Below are positions 45,591 to 52,200 of a DNA stretch of 64,000 nucleotides, in pieces; the stretch's first letter is position 1; each line of letters starts with the position of its first letter. Source of the stretch: Vibrio rhizosphaerae (GTDB taxonomy: Bacteria > Pseudomonadota > Gammaproteobacteria > Enterobacterales > Vibrionaceae). The stretch spans positions 434,001 to 498,000 of the forward strand of contig NZ_AP024904.1 of the NCBI RefSeq assembly GCF_024347095.1. The letters are read 5' to 3'. Position numbers and translations under genes: made by a program. The notes beneath the pieces were generated by a model. That model did no database searches and was not told the DNA's origin. It was given only the letters and a program-made list of their open reading frames with translations.

Positions 45591-46539
45591 ACGATTTGAA
45601 TCGTTGAATTTCAATTTCGGCTTGGTGATGCTTTCCTACGTACTGAGAAGGCATCACCGTACTTTGCCAACGGCCGAAAGATTGGATCTCTTTGATTTTC
45701 ATTCCTTGTTTATAGAGCTCTTGGGCTGCGCCGATGCGGGTTGATTGACCTGAAAACTTAAGGTGGGCAATACCAAGCCGTTCTCCGGCTCCTCTTAAAA
45801 TGCGATAGATTGATGAGTCGTTTAGTTTATCAATACCGATATTCTGATGACGGTCGATCGAACGAAAGACATAAGGTGAGGACTGGATATCAATGAGCTG
45901 ATACCACCTGTGGATTGCTTCTGAAGCCGGTGGAGAAAGTTGATAATGATTGCCTCTGAGTTCGACTTGTACCTCTGATTCTGAGTGAAAGGTGAGTTGT
46001 TCAACGCGAAGCTCTCTGAGCTCGAGTCGTTTCAAAATACACTCAAACATCAAATGATAAATTGCCAGATCGCGAATGTCTTTGGCATCTTTAGCGGTGG
46101 AGAGTAACGCATCTAATTGTTCAATATGGTCATGGTTTAATGCATCTGCCTGACTGTTATCACCTTTTTTTTCTGTTCTCAGTGCCATCAGGAGTATACG
46201 AACTTGGTGATGTGTCATCGGGTCAGGATAGCCAAGGAATTTATGTAACACTGTTATGGTGACGGTGTAACGACGCAAGGTCGAAAACTTTCTTACCCGC
46301 GATTCCTTTTCAAGAAACAGGCGAATCATATCCGGGGAAGCCGGATAAGGAACAACCTGCTGATTCTGACAGAACGCTACAAACAGATTCCAGTCTTTGA
46401 CCATCGCAAGTAAGGAACTATTTGAATACTGATATTGGGTCAGTTCATTGAGTTGTTCTTTATGGATAAACGCACAAAGTTGCTTGGTATAATCCTCAAT
46501 TATTGTCTTTTTTGTGATTAATATTGGTTTTTTCAACAT
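45571..46539 (-). CDS. Tyrosine recombinase/integrase with altered HxxR box
   Basis: 322 residues. N-terminal SAM-like core-binding domain (about 30-120: YQYSNSSLLAMVKDWNLFVAFCQNQQVVPYPASPDMIRLFL) and catalytic domain. Box I Arg is about 171 (ILKRLELREL). Box II reads FSGQSTRIGAAQEL: Arg268 is present, but the usual His of HxxR is Gln265. Box III has GRWQS (W291), and the nucleophile is Tyr300 (MPSQYVGKHH). It is shorter in motif than XerC/D and is not an IntI. No other mobile-element genes are next to it. It converges with ddl, ends overlapping by 20 bp, which argues for long residence. Confidence 0.88.
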   Translation of the reverse strand: MLKKPILITKKTIIEDYTKQLCAFIHKEQLNELTQYQYSNSSLLAMVKDWNLFVAFCQNQQVVPYPASPDMIRLFLEKESRVRKFSTLRRYTVTITVLHKFLGYPDPMTHHQVRILLMALRTEKKGDNSQADALNHDHIEQLDALLSTAKDAKDIRDLAIYHLMFECILKRLELRELRVEQLTFHSESEVQVELRGNHYQLSPPASEAIHRWYQLIDIQSSPYVFRSIDRHQNIGIDKLNDSSIYRILRGAGERLGIAHLKFSGQSTRIGAAQELYKQGMKIKEIQSFGRWQSTVMPSQYVGKHHQAEIEIQRFKSFKPWKP

Positions 46540-46540
46540 T

Positions 46541-46563
46541 CTAATGCACTATAACTAGGTTAT
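46541..46563 (-). repeat. Repeat box at the recombinase start (copy 1)
   Basis: Read on the minus strand this is an inverted repeat ATAAC-CTA-GTTAT followed by AGTGCATTAG, ending next to the recombinase start codon. A similar box, in opposite orientation, is at 49724-49753; they share TAGTTATAGTGCAT. Candidate binding or crossover site of the recombinase. Confidence 0.4.
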
Positions 46564-46640
46564 TAGCCCTAAATATACTTGATCATGTGCCGATTACAAT
46601 TAATATTAAATGAAAATACATAAAAGAGCTGAGTAGACTT

Positions 46641-47021
46641 ATGGCTGTTGCAACATACCGAGGGTTTACCCTCAAATCTGCCGGTCAATCCAGTGATGTC
46701 TGGCAAGTAAAAATTAAGAATCACGTTCTTTCCGGTAATAAGGCAGCTGTAAAGAAAAGTATCGATTGGTGGTGTGATACTGCCTCTATTATTGACCCCA
46801 AAGAATTTTCCAATGTTGAAGTGAAGAGAGAGCAAGCCTCTGCAACTCAGGAACAGTTTGCTGGTTTTACTCTGAAAAATGATACGGGTGAGCCGAATGA
46901 CTGGTACTGTATATTCAATGGACGACTTCTTAAAGGTTCCAAGCTTGCTATCGAAAAACATATTGAAAAAACAATTCTAGAACTCCGTCAGGCGAAAGCA
47001 GCGGCATCAGCAAAGAAGTAG
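46641..47021 (+). CDS. DUF3319 family protein
   Basis: 126 residues, soluble, no signal. It carries two copies of a similar unit: YRGFTLKSAGQSSDVWQVKIKNHVLSGNKAAVKKSIDWW near 5-45 and FAGFTLKNDTGEPNDWYCIFNGRLLKGSKLAIEKHIEK near 72-110. The C-terminus is Ala/Lys-rich. This matches what I recall of DUF3319, common in Vibrio and of unknown function. Seven bases separate it from yciH, so the two are probably cotranscribed. Confidence 0.75.
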   Translation: MAVATYRGFTLKSAGQSSDVWQVKIKNHVLSGNKAAVKKSIDWWCDTASIIDPKEFSNVEVKREQASATQEQFAGFTLKNDTGEPNDWYCIFNGRLLKGSKLAIEKHIEKTILELRQAKAAASAKK

Positions 47022-47028
47022 TTAAAGT

Positions 47029-47340
47029 ATGACATTAGTATATTCCACTGAAGTTGGACGAATTAAACCAGAAGCATCACAACCTCAACGGCCAAAAGGT
47101 GATGGTATTGTCAGAATACAGAGACAAACCAAAGGGCGAAAAGGAAAAGGCGTCTGTGTTATCACCGGTCTTGACCTTGAAGATACTGCACTAAAACGTT
47201 TGGCAGCAGAGTTAAAGAAACATTGTGGCTGTGGTGGTGCAGTAAAAGACGGGCATGTTGAGATCCAAGGCGATGACCGGGAAAAAATAAAAGTCTTTCT
47301 GGAAAAGAAAGGTCATACAGTTAAGCTTGCTGGTGGCTAA
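47029..47340 (+). CDS. yciH: SUI1/YciH-type translation factor
   Basis: 103 residues, bacterial homologue of eIF1. Conserved: GDGIVRIQRQTKGRKGKGVCVITGLDLEDTALKRLAAELKKHCGCGGAVKDGHVEIQGDDREKIKVFLEKKGHTVKLAGG, with the RxTKGRKGKG loop and CGCGG(A) turn of the family. E. coli YciH affects start-site fidelity in vitro; its in vivo role is minor. Follows DUF3319. Confidence 0.93.
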   Translation: MTLVYSTEVGRIKPEASQPQRPKGDGIVRIQRQTKGRKGKGVCVITGLDLEDTALKRLAAELKKHCGCGGAVKDGHVEIQGDDREKIKVFLEKKGHTVKLAGG

Positions 47341-47364
47341 AATAAGTTTTAGTGAAGTGAAAGA

Positions 47365-47397
47365 AAGGCCTAAGGTGACATTGTCACTTTAGGCCTT
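47365..47397. repeat. 33-bp near-perfect palindrome centred on matS
   Basis: Arms of 16 bp around a single central base, with one G/T wobble position. The inner 13 bp (47375-47387) are a perfect matS. It can also fold as an RNA hairpin after yciH, but no T run follows on the plus strand. A smaller hairpin (CGTCC/GGACG) follows. Confidence 0.7.
47375..47387. other. matS site (MatP binding), perfect match
   Basis: GTGACATTGTCAC, 1.5 kb left of dif, at the centre of a larger palindrome in the yciH to alcohol-dehydrogenase gap. Confidence 0.88.
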
Positions 47398-47584
47398 AAA
47401 CGTCCTTTGGGACGGATAGTTATCCTTAGTTCATCTTATTGCCTCTCGCTGTACAAAAAATATCTAGTTATTTCATATCTATAGAATTTATTCGCGATTA
47501 ATGATTCAAATCAGTGTTTCAGTGCGCTTGTAAGCATATTGTATCTCTAATCACATTTTCATATGCAAAATATAGGAGAGAATT

Positions 47585-48730
47585 ATGAGCGTCATGAGGT
47601 TTTCTGTACCCAGAGATATTATCTATGGAGAAGGTGCACTGGCTGAACTGGCAAATTTAAAAGGTCAAAAAGCTGCAATCGTGACAGGTGGAAGCTCCAT
47701 GAAAAAATTTGGCTTTTTAGAACAATGCCAAAATTACCTCTCACAAGCTGGAATTCAGAGCATCATTATTGATGGTGTTGAACCGAACCCATCAGTTAAA
47801 ACAGTCTGGCGTGGTGCTGAAGCAATGATTAACTTTGAACCAGACTGGATCGTAGCAATAGGGGGTGGGTCGGCCCTGGATGCAGCCAAAGTCATGTGGT
47901 GCTTCTATGAACATCCGCACTTAAAATTCGAAGATATTATTGAGGTCGGCTCTATGCCGGCATTACGCCAAAAAGCGAAATTTATCGCGATTCCGTCAAC
48001 CAGCGGTACGGCTTCTGAAATCACCGCGTTTTCTGTTATTACTGACACAGATAACCATATTAAGTATCCCATCGTTGCAGCAGACATGGTGCCTGATATT
48101 GCGATTCTTGATCCCAAATTGCCGGAAACAATGCCAGCGCATATTACGGCTAATACCGGGATGGATGTCTTAACACATGCCGCAGAGGCGCTTGTTTCAA
48201 TTGCTGCGACATCATTTACGGATCCGTATTCAATCGAAGCAATCAAACTGGTGATTGATAACATTGAGACCGCATACAAAGAGCCTGATAATAAAGAAGC
48301 CCGTTATAACATGCATAATGCATCAGCACTTGCTGGTATGGCGTTTACGAATGCTTCATTAGGGTTGGTTCATTCACTTGCTCACAAAATTGGTGGCGAA
48401 TTTGGGGTCACACATGGCTTGTCCAATGCGATTTTATTGCCATATATTATTGATTTTAATAGACAATACACAACTAAGTATCAGTTGGCAGAAAGCATTC
48501 TCGGCATTGATGATCTGGCACAAACCGTCAGAGAACTGAACAAAGCATTGAATATTCCAACCTGTTTTAAAGACTGTGATGAGGTTGACTTCAGCGAAGA
48601 GAAATTTACTCGAGTACTGGAAAGAATGAGTGAGCGAGCCTACGGTGATCCATGCACACTGACCAATCCGGGTAAACCAACAGTGGAAGATGTGAAGAAC
48701 CTATACCGTAAGAGTTATTACGGCGCGTAG
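47585..48730 (+). CDS. Iron-containing alcohol dehydrogenase
   Basis: 381 residues, group III Fe-ADH fold. NAD(P) motif GGGSALDAAK (about 97-106), IPSTSGTASEITAFSVITDTDNHIKYPI, the metal region DVLTHAAEALVS and the HSLAHKIGGEFGVTHGLSNAILLPY box with the His ligands. It reduces aldehydes or oxidises short alcohols and diols; the closest families are 1,3-propanediol and butanol dehydrogenases, but substrate cannot be fixed from sequence. AGGAGAG sits upstream. One could speculate it disposes of acetaldehyde from EutBC, 33 kb away, but there is no operon link. Confidence 0.92.
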   Translation: MSVMRFSVPRDIIYGEGALAELANLKGQKAAIVTGGSSMKKFGFLEQCQNYLSQAGIQSIIIDGVEPNPSVKTVWRGAEAMINFEPDWIVAIGGGSALDAAKVMWCFYEHPHLKFEDIIEVGSMPALRQKAKFIAIPSTSGTASEITAFSVITDTDNHIKYPIVAADMVPDIAILDPKLPETMPAHITANTGMDVLTHAAEALVSIAATSFTDPYSIEAIKLVIDNIETAYKEPDNKEARYNMHNASALAGMAFTNASLGLVHSLAHKIGGEFGVTHGLSNAILLPYIIDFNRQYTTKYQLAESILGIDDLAQTVRELNKALNIPTCFKDCDEVDFSEEKFTRVLERMSERAYGDPCTLTNPGKPTVEDVKNLYRKSYYGA

Positions 48731-48753
48731 TATCCAATTCATTTAAGCATAAG

Positions 48754-48787
48754 CGAGCGCGGTAGTAACTAACCGCGCTCGTTTTTA
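48754..48787 (+). terminator. Rho-independent terminator of the alcohol dehydrogenase gene
   Basis: Stem CGAGCGCGGT (48754-48763) with its complement at 48772-48781, followed by TTTTT. Confidence 0.9.
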
Positions 48788-49063
48788 TCATTCTCAAATC
48801 CTTCAAGATAATATTAAATCAGGGGGGCACAAGAAACGCGAGGTCACCATAAGCATCATCTGAGCCGTAAGTGAGATACAAAAGGCCTATAGTGATTTAC
48901 TTTGAATTGTCTCGAATATTATATTTAACATAACGTACATAATGCGCACTTTTGTATTGGGTTTAATTTGTCTGTTAATGGTAAGCTCAACTAGAAAACT
49001 ACGATATGTCTTCGACTTTGCAGATCATATTAAAACATGAGCTGTCATTATCAAGGATTTAAA
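48788..49063. other. Gene-free terminus core containing dif
   Basis: No coding frame is supported. The only recognised element is the dif site at 48923-48950. Confidence 0.6.
48923..48950 (-). other. dif chromosome-dimer resolution site
   Basis: On the minus strand the 28 bases read as XerC arm AGTGCGCATTA, central TGTACG, XerD arm TTATGTTAAAT. The XerD arm is the strongly conserved gammaproteobacterial half. Compared with the V. cholerae dif1 I remember (central TGTATG), there is one central difference; the XerC arm equals that of dif1 and differs from dif2 (AATGCGCATTA) by one base. XerCD recombine here under FtsK control to resolve chromosome dimers. The site is the target of Xer-using phages such as CTXphi, but no phage genes are present here. 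The matS cluster and KOPS directions agree. Confidence 0.95.
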
Positions 49064-49516
49064 ATGATACCTAAAATCCAAACCTCGAATCTTATACTAT
49101 TGCCACCAACGGCGGACTGTGATGTATGGTGGCCCGATTACTAAAAGCCAAGTTTGGTCTAGGCTTCAATCCGACTTGGTTCATGGTATCTGCAAGGATT
49201 TGGTGTTTGGGTTATTCAGTTACGTTCAAATAAGCAGTTAGTCGGTACGTGTGGATTTTGGCAAGGGTTAGAATGGCCAACTGAGTTAACTTGGTGGATT
49301 CTTCCCGAATATAGAGGACAAGGGATTGCGTCAGAAGCTTCTCAAGCAGCAATAGAATATGCATACACTCATTTTAAGTGGGATCATGTTGAAACTTATA
49401 TGCATGATGAAAATGCAGCGGCTCGAGCTCTGGCAGAAAAAATCGGTGGACAAAAAAACAGACGGCTTCGATTCCCTGATGACCTGACTCGTGATGTTTA
49501 TCGCTTCTCCCGCTAA
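49064..49516 (+). pseudogene. Decayed GNAT acetyltransferase (RimJ/RimL type)
   Basis: An ATG at 49064, after CAAGGATTT, opens MIPKIQTSNLILLPPTADCD, the normal start of a RimJ/L-like GNAT. A stretch of about 10-15 expected residues is then missing; a second frame gives MYGGPITKSQVWSRLQSDL, and a third frame continues GSWYLQGFGVWVIQLRSNKQLVGTCGFW, then ELTWWILPEYRGQGIASEASQAAIEYAYTHF and ends RDVYRFSR at TAA 49514-49516. The acetyl-CoA loop PEYRGQGIASEA is intact. So the gene is broken by an internal deletion and at least one frameshift. It lies 114 bp from dif. GNAT genes are frequent in Vibrio integron cassettes, so a cassette origin is possible. Confidence 0.85.
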
Positions 49517-49627
49517 AGCGTCGACTCCTCTACTTCTGTTGTTACCTTCAATTCAGGCTAAATTAGAATGAACAGTCAGAGTTTTGTTCTCGTCATATAC
49601 ACTTCAAATCAGTAATTCTCCCTCATT

Positions 49628-49713
49628 CAACCGACCTCCAATTTATTCAATACAAGCCTTACAGATAAGTGGTTTCGGGTATTGTATTTAGTTTGGTATT
49701 GCGGAGGTGGTTG
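49628..49713. repeat. Imperfect long hairpin, possibly a degenerate attC
   Basis: The outer arms CAACCGACCTCC (49628-49639) and GGAGGTGGTTG (49703-49713) pair over 11 bp with one bulged G; CAATAC (49648-49653) can pair with GTATTG at 49679 or 49696. ATTCAAC at 49625-49631 fits an RYYYAAC core, but the matching GTTRRRY on the right is absent. It follows a decayed GNAT gene, as an attC would. Weak. Confidence 0.25.
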
Positions 49714-49723
49714 TTGTTTATTG

Positions 49724-49753
49724 TATAACTAACCCATTAGTTATAGTGCATCA
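49724..49753 (+). repeat. Repeat box shared with the recombinase start (copy 2)
   Basis: Inverted repeat ATAACTAA-CCCA-TTAGTTAT followed by AGTGCATCAG. The right part matches copy 1 at 46541-46563 over 14 bases in opposite orientation. The two copies bracket DUF3319, yciH, the alcohol dehydrogenase, dif and the GNAT pseudogene. Confidence 0.4.
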
Positions 49754-50044
49754 GGATATTTCCTATGAGTGATACTGTCACGAGACAGAAGTATTCACTA
49801 ACATAAGATCCAAAAAGATCCTGCTTCTTTATGAAGACGCTCATCGAATAAAAGGAGATAAACCGATAGAATATCATTCTGCACTAAGTCTATGAAAAAA
49901 CAAATATTCCTCTCAAAAATATAGAAAAATTGGCATCGGAATAAATACGATCAACTTATTTTTCTTCAAAAAACAACTAAGCGATGTGAGTAATTACTAT
50001 GCGTAAAAATGTTGGTATCTCAGGAATGATTTATTTTCAGATAC

Positions 50045-50077
50045 AAAAAAGCCCCCTCTTTTCAGAGGAGGCTTTAA
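50045..50077 (-). terminator. Rho-independent terminator of the vxr-like operon
   Basis: Stem AAAGCC/GGCTTT extended by CCTCT/AGAGG with one mismatch; on the minus strand it ends in six T residues. Confidence 0.85.
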
Positions 50078-50100
50078 AAGCGAGACTGGGAGGGAACGTA

Positions 50101-51258
50101 TTAATACGTGGATAAGAAGTTCACATAGGCGCCTTTTGCATGCGCATTGGTATAGCTTACGGCTGCATCAAGTTCAAATAACCCAAGTAGAGAAAGCCCT
50201 ATCCCCGCAGTATAGACATCATCAGAATTGCTATAAGCCAAATTCTTTTTATAACCGGCTCGCAATTTTAGCTGGCGTAGAATATCAATTTCGCCACCGA
50301 CGCGAAGCATCTGGGTATTATCATTGAAATTGGTGTAGCGCTCTTCCTCATTCAGATCATAATCAACGCTAAATGAAGCATAGTCACCAATCAACCCGAC
50401 ACCGATTGTATATAGGGGTCTGAGTTGGTAGCTATATTGCAGGTCAGCCTTGCCAGAAACACTGGAGGCAACTCGCTGGGTTGTGATATCACGAGAAATC
50501 AAATTGGTTGCTGCAAATCCCACTCTCACCGGCCCGTAGAACCATAGTAAACCGGCATCTAAGTTGAATACAGTTTCTCCGGAGCTGTTGGCATCAATAT
50601 CACTGAGATCGTAGTTCTTTAAGCTGGCTTCATATACATAGGTATAGACACGTTGAAGTTTGGGAGAAACGCCGACTGAGATATGCTGTCCCAGAAATGT
50701 TTGGTACTTTGCCAGGGAAAGACCAACCTCAGTGACCGCAACAGAAACAGCATCGATGGTACTATTCTGTGCATTATCAAGCGTAGAGGAGCCCGTTGTC
50801 GCAATTGATGGCGTTACATAGGTCTCCGCATAGGCTTTACCAAATAAATTCATCGCAAGATATTGATTTGGTATTCCGATCGCGATTGCACCACCAATAT
50901 CAGCTTTGAGTTCACCGCCATTCAGTGCATCTAACTGACTCTGCAGTTCAGCTTCTCGTGATGAATCTCCGCCTTCCACATTCTTGATTAAATCACTGAT
51001 ATCATCAATGGTATTGGAGATATCGTCAGGATCGTTATAGGTCAGGCCAAAACTGGGGAGTAATATTCCTGCATCATCATTTCTGCGATAGATGGCGACA
51101 ATAGCAGGGTTATAGAAAGGTGCGGTGAGATAATTGGCTGAAACGACGCCAGTGCCTCCCATTGCATCTCCGCGAGCCTCAACAGCATAGGAAGCGGCCA
51201 TACTCCCGGATGAAACAACGAGAAGCGAAGGAATCAAGTGTTTTAGTTTTATATCCAT
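50101..51258 (-). CDS. vxrD: TraF-like outer-membrane beta-barrel protein (VxrD position)
   Basis: 385 residues. Signal peptide about 1-22 (LIPSLLVVSSGSMAA). The mature protein begins YAVEARGDAMGGTGVVSANYLTAPFYNPA, a pattern shared by FadL-like barrels and the conjugal-transfer TraF-like family common in Vibrio, and then alternates amphipathic strands, ending with an aromatic residue (NFLSTY). A charged insert (about 75-120) includes DDISNTIDDISDLIKNVEGGDSSREAELQSQLDALNGG. It is the last gene of the vxrA-vxrB-DUF2861-TraF unit; from memory this corresponds to V. cholerae vxrD. No conjugation genes are present, so the TraF name is only a family label. Confidence 0.8.
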   Translation of the reverse strand: MDIKLKHLIPSLLVVSSGSMAASYAVEARGDAMGGTGVVSANYLTAPFYNPAIVAIYRRNDDAGILLPSFGLTYNDPDDISNTIDDISDLIKNVEGGDSSREAELQSQLDALNGGELKADIGGAIAIGIPNQYLAMNLFGKAYAETYVTPSIATTGSSTLDNAQNSTIDAVSVAVTEVGLSLAKYQTFLGQHISVGVSPKLQRVYTYVYEASLKNYDLSDIDANSSGETVFNLDAGLLWFYGPVRVGFAATNLISRDITTQRVASSVSGKADLQYSYQLRPLYTIGVGLIGDYASFSVDYDLNEEERYTNFNDNTQMLRVGGEIDILRQLKLRAGYKKNLAYSNSDDVYTAGIGLSLLGLFELDAAVSYTNAHAKGAYVNFLSTY

Positions 51259-51318
51259 ATGCGCTATAAACCGAATAAAATTTAATGTCTATAACGACAG
51301 ATTGTTATATATCTTTAG

Positions 51319-52200
51319 CTATTCCTCTAGTGAAACATCATATGTTTTACTAATAACTTGAGATTGCTCAATAGTGATTGGTCCTTGCCACCGTTGATGA
51401 TTCATCGATACCGCCAAAACATATCGTCCCGGTTCAAGTGTATTCGGAGGTAACTCACTCGGATAATTAGATTCATAGGTCTGCTTCCAAACTTCTGAAT
51501 ATTTTCCACTATTGTAGCTATATGCGGAAACTCTCATTTTGGGTAACGGACAGTAACGATTCGGAATCGCTGTTTTTTCAACACGCCATTGTTCTTTTGA
51601 ACGCCAATGAATCGTGTGATAGGTTTTGGGATTATCAAGAATGACCCACGAACTCCACGATTCCCCATTTTTTCGAGAAATAATCAACCGATAAAGCCCC
51701 ATCGGCAGACGATTATTCAGATTATACCGTTTCACATAGGTCAACTCATTAGTGACATTGTCACTTTCCACCTGAGAAAAAGAGCTATCGAGTGAAATTG
51801 AATGATCAACCCACCGAGTGAACGAAACCTCTTCTATTTGTGACGTTGTCACCATATCAACTAATAATTGAAATGCGTCACGTCCCGGACTTTGAATTTC
51901 CACTCTTCGAACGGCGAGAGATTTGATCCAGTCAGGGAAAGGAGCAGGTTCCAGACTCTTACCACAATCGGCACTTAAAGATTGAAGGAGTAAATCATTT
52001 AGATGACTACTAAGATGTTTGCTTTCAGCACTCTGCCAGACTTCAACTAAAGAGTTAAACATTTTAGGCAGATCATTTTCCAGCAGATGTTCATGGGCTT
52101 GCGTTAATGGCGTGTTGCGTTCAAACCAATTCGCGTAAACAAAATGGCTGGGAGCACACATCAGTACTCCCAGTAAGAAAAAACTCTTTTTTCTCATCAT
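51319..52200 (-). CDS. vxrC: DUF2861 secreted protein (VxrC position)
   Basis: 293 residues. Signal peptide about 1-23 (FFLLGVLMCAPSHFVYA). The N-terminal part is helical (NTPLTQAHEHLLENDLPKMFNSLVEVWQSAESKHLSSHLNDLLLQSLSADCG). The rest has beta-rich stretches with MGLYRLIISRKNGESWSSWVILDNPKTYHTIHWRSKEQWRV. I recall this as DUF2861, found after VxrAB-type systems. Its start overlaps the vxrB stop (ATGATGA), so it is translated with it. Two perfect matS sites lie in it, 88 bp apart. It may be a periplasmic partner of the sensor; that is inference. Confidence 0.75.
   Translation of the reverse strand: MMRKKSFFLLGVLMCAPSHFVYANWFERNTPLTQAHEHLLENDLPKMFNSLVEVWQSAESKHLSSHLNDLLLQSLSADCGKSLEPAPFPDWIKSLAVRRVEIQSPGRDAFQLLVDMVTTSQIEEVSFTRWVDHSISLDSSFSQVESDNVTNELTYVKRYNLNNRLPMGLYRLIISRKNGESWSSWVILDNPKTYHTIHWRSKEQWRVEKTAIPNRYCPLPKMRVSAYSYNSGKYSEVWKQTYESNYPSELPPNTLEPGRYVLAVSMNHQRWQGPITIEQSQVISKTYDVSLEE
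51752..51764. other. matS site (MatP binding), perfect match
   Basis: GTGACATTGTCAC inside the DUF2861 gene, 2.8 kb right of dif. Confidence 0.85.
51840..51852. other. matS site (MatP binding), perfect match
   Basis: GTGACGTTGTCAC, 88 bp from the previous site and in the same gene. Such close pairing is unusual compared with the tens of kilobases typical in E. coli. Confidence 0.82.

Larger units (their letters stand above)
49517..50044. other. Gene-free region right of dif
   Basis: About 530 bp without a supported gene. Contents: an imperfect hairpin at 49628-49713 that resembles a degenerate attC, a repeat box at 49724-49753 shared with the recombinase start, and a one-mismatch matS at 49769-49781 (GTGATACTGTCAC). 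Short frames here lack ribosome sites or run into the terminator. Confidence 0.5.

Noticed and set aside
46259..46271. Additional matS in the recombinase gene
   Set aside because: GTGACGGTGTAAC has one mismatch in a fixed position.
45571..46539. Prophage or integrative element at the recombinase
   Set aside because: No phage, tRNA, excisionase or cargo genes surround it, and it overlaps ddl at the 3' end.
45571..46539. Integron integrase
   Set aside because: The IntI-specific insertion near box II is not present and motifs differ from IntI.
49769..49781. Additional matS right of dif
   Set aside because: GTGATACTGTCAC has one mismatch in a fixed position; noted only as a weak site.
49983..50100. 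Short plus-strand frames starting near 49999
   Set aside because: They read straight through the terminator hairpin of the opposite operon and have no conserved product.
50101..51258. Conjugation gene because of TraF similarity
   Set aside because: No other transfer genes are nearby and the gene is part of a vxr-like operon; the family name does not imply conjugation.
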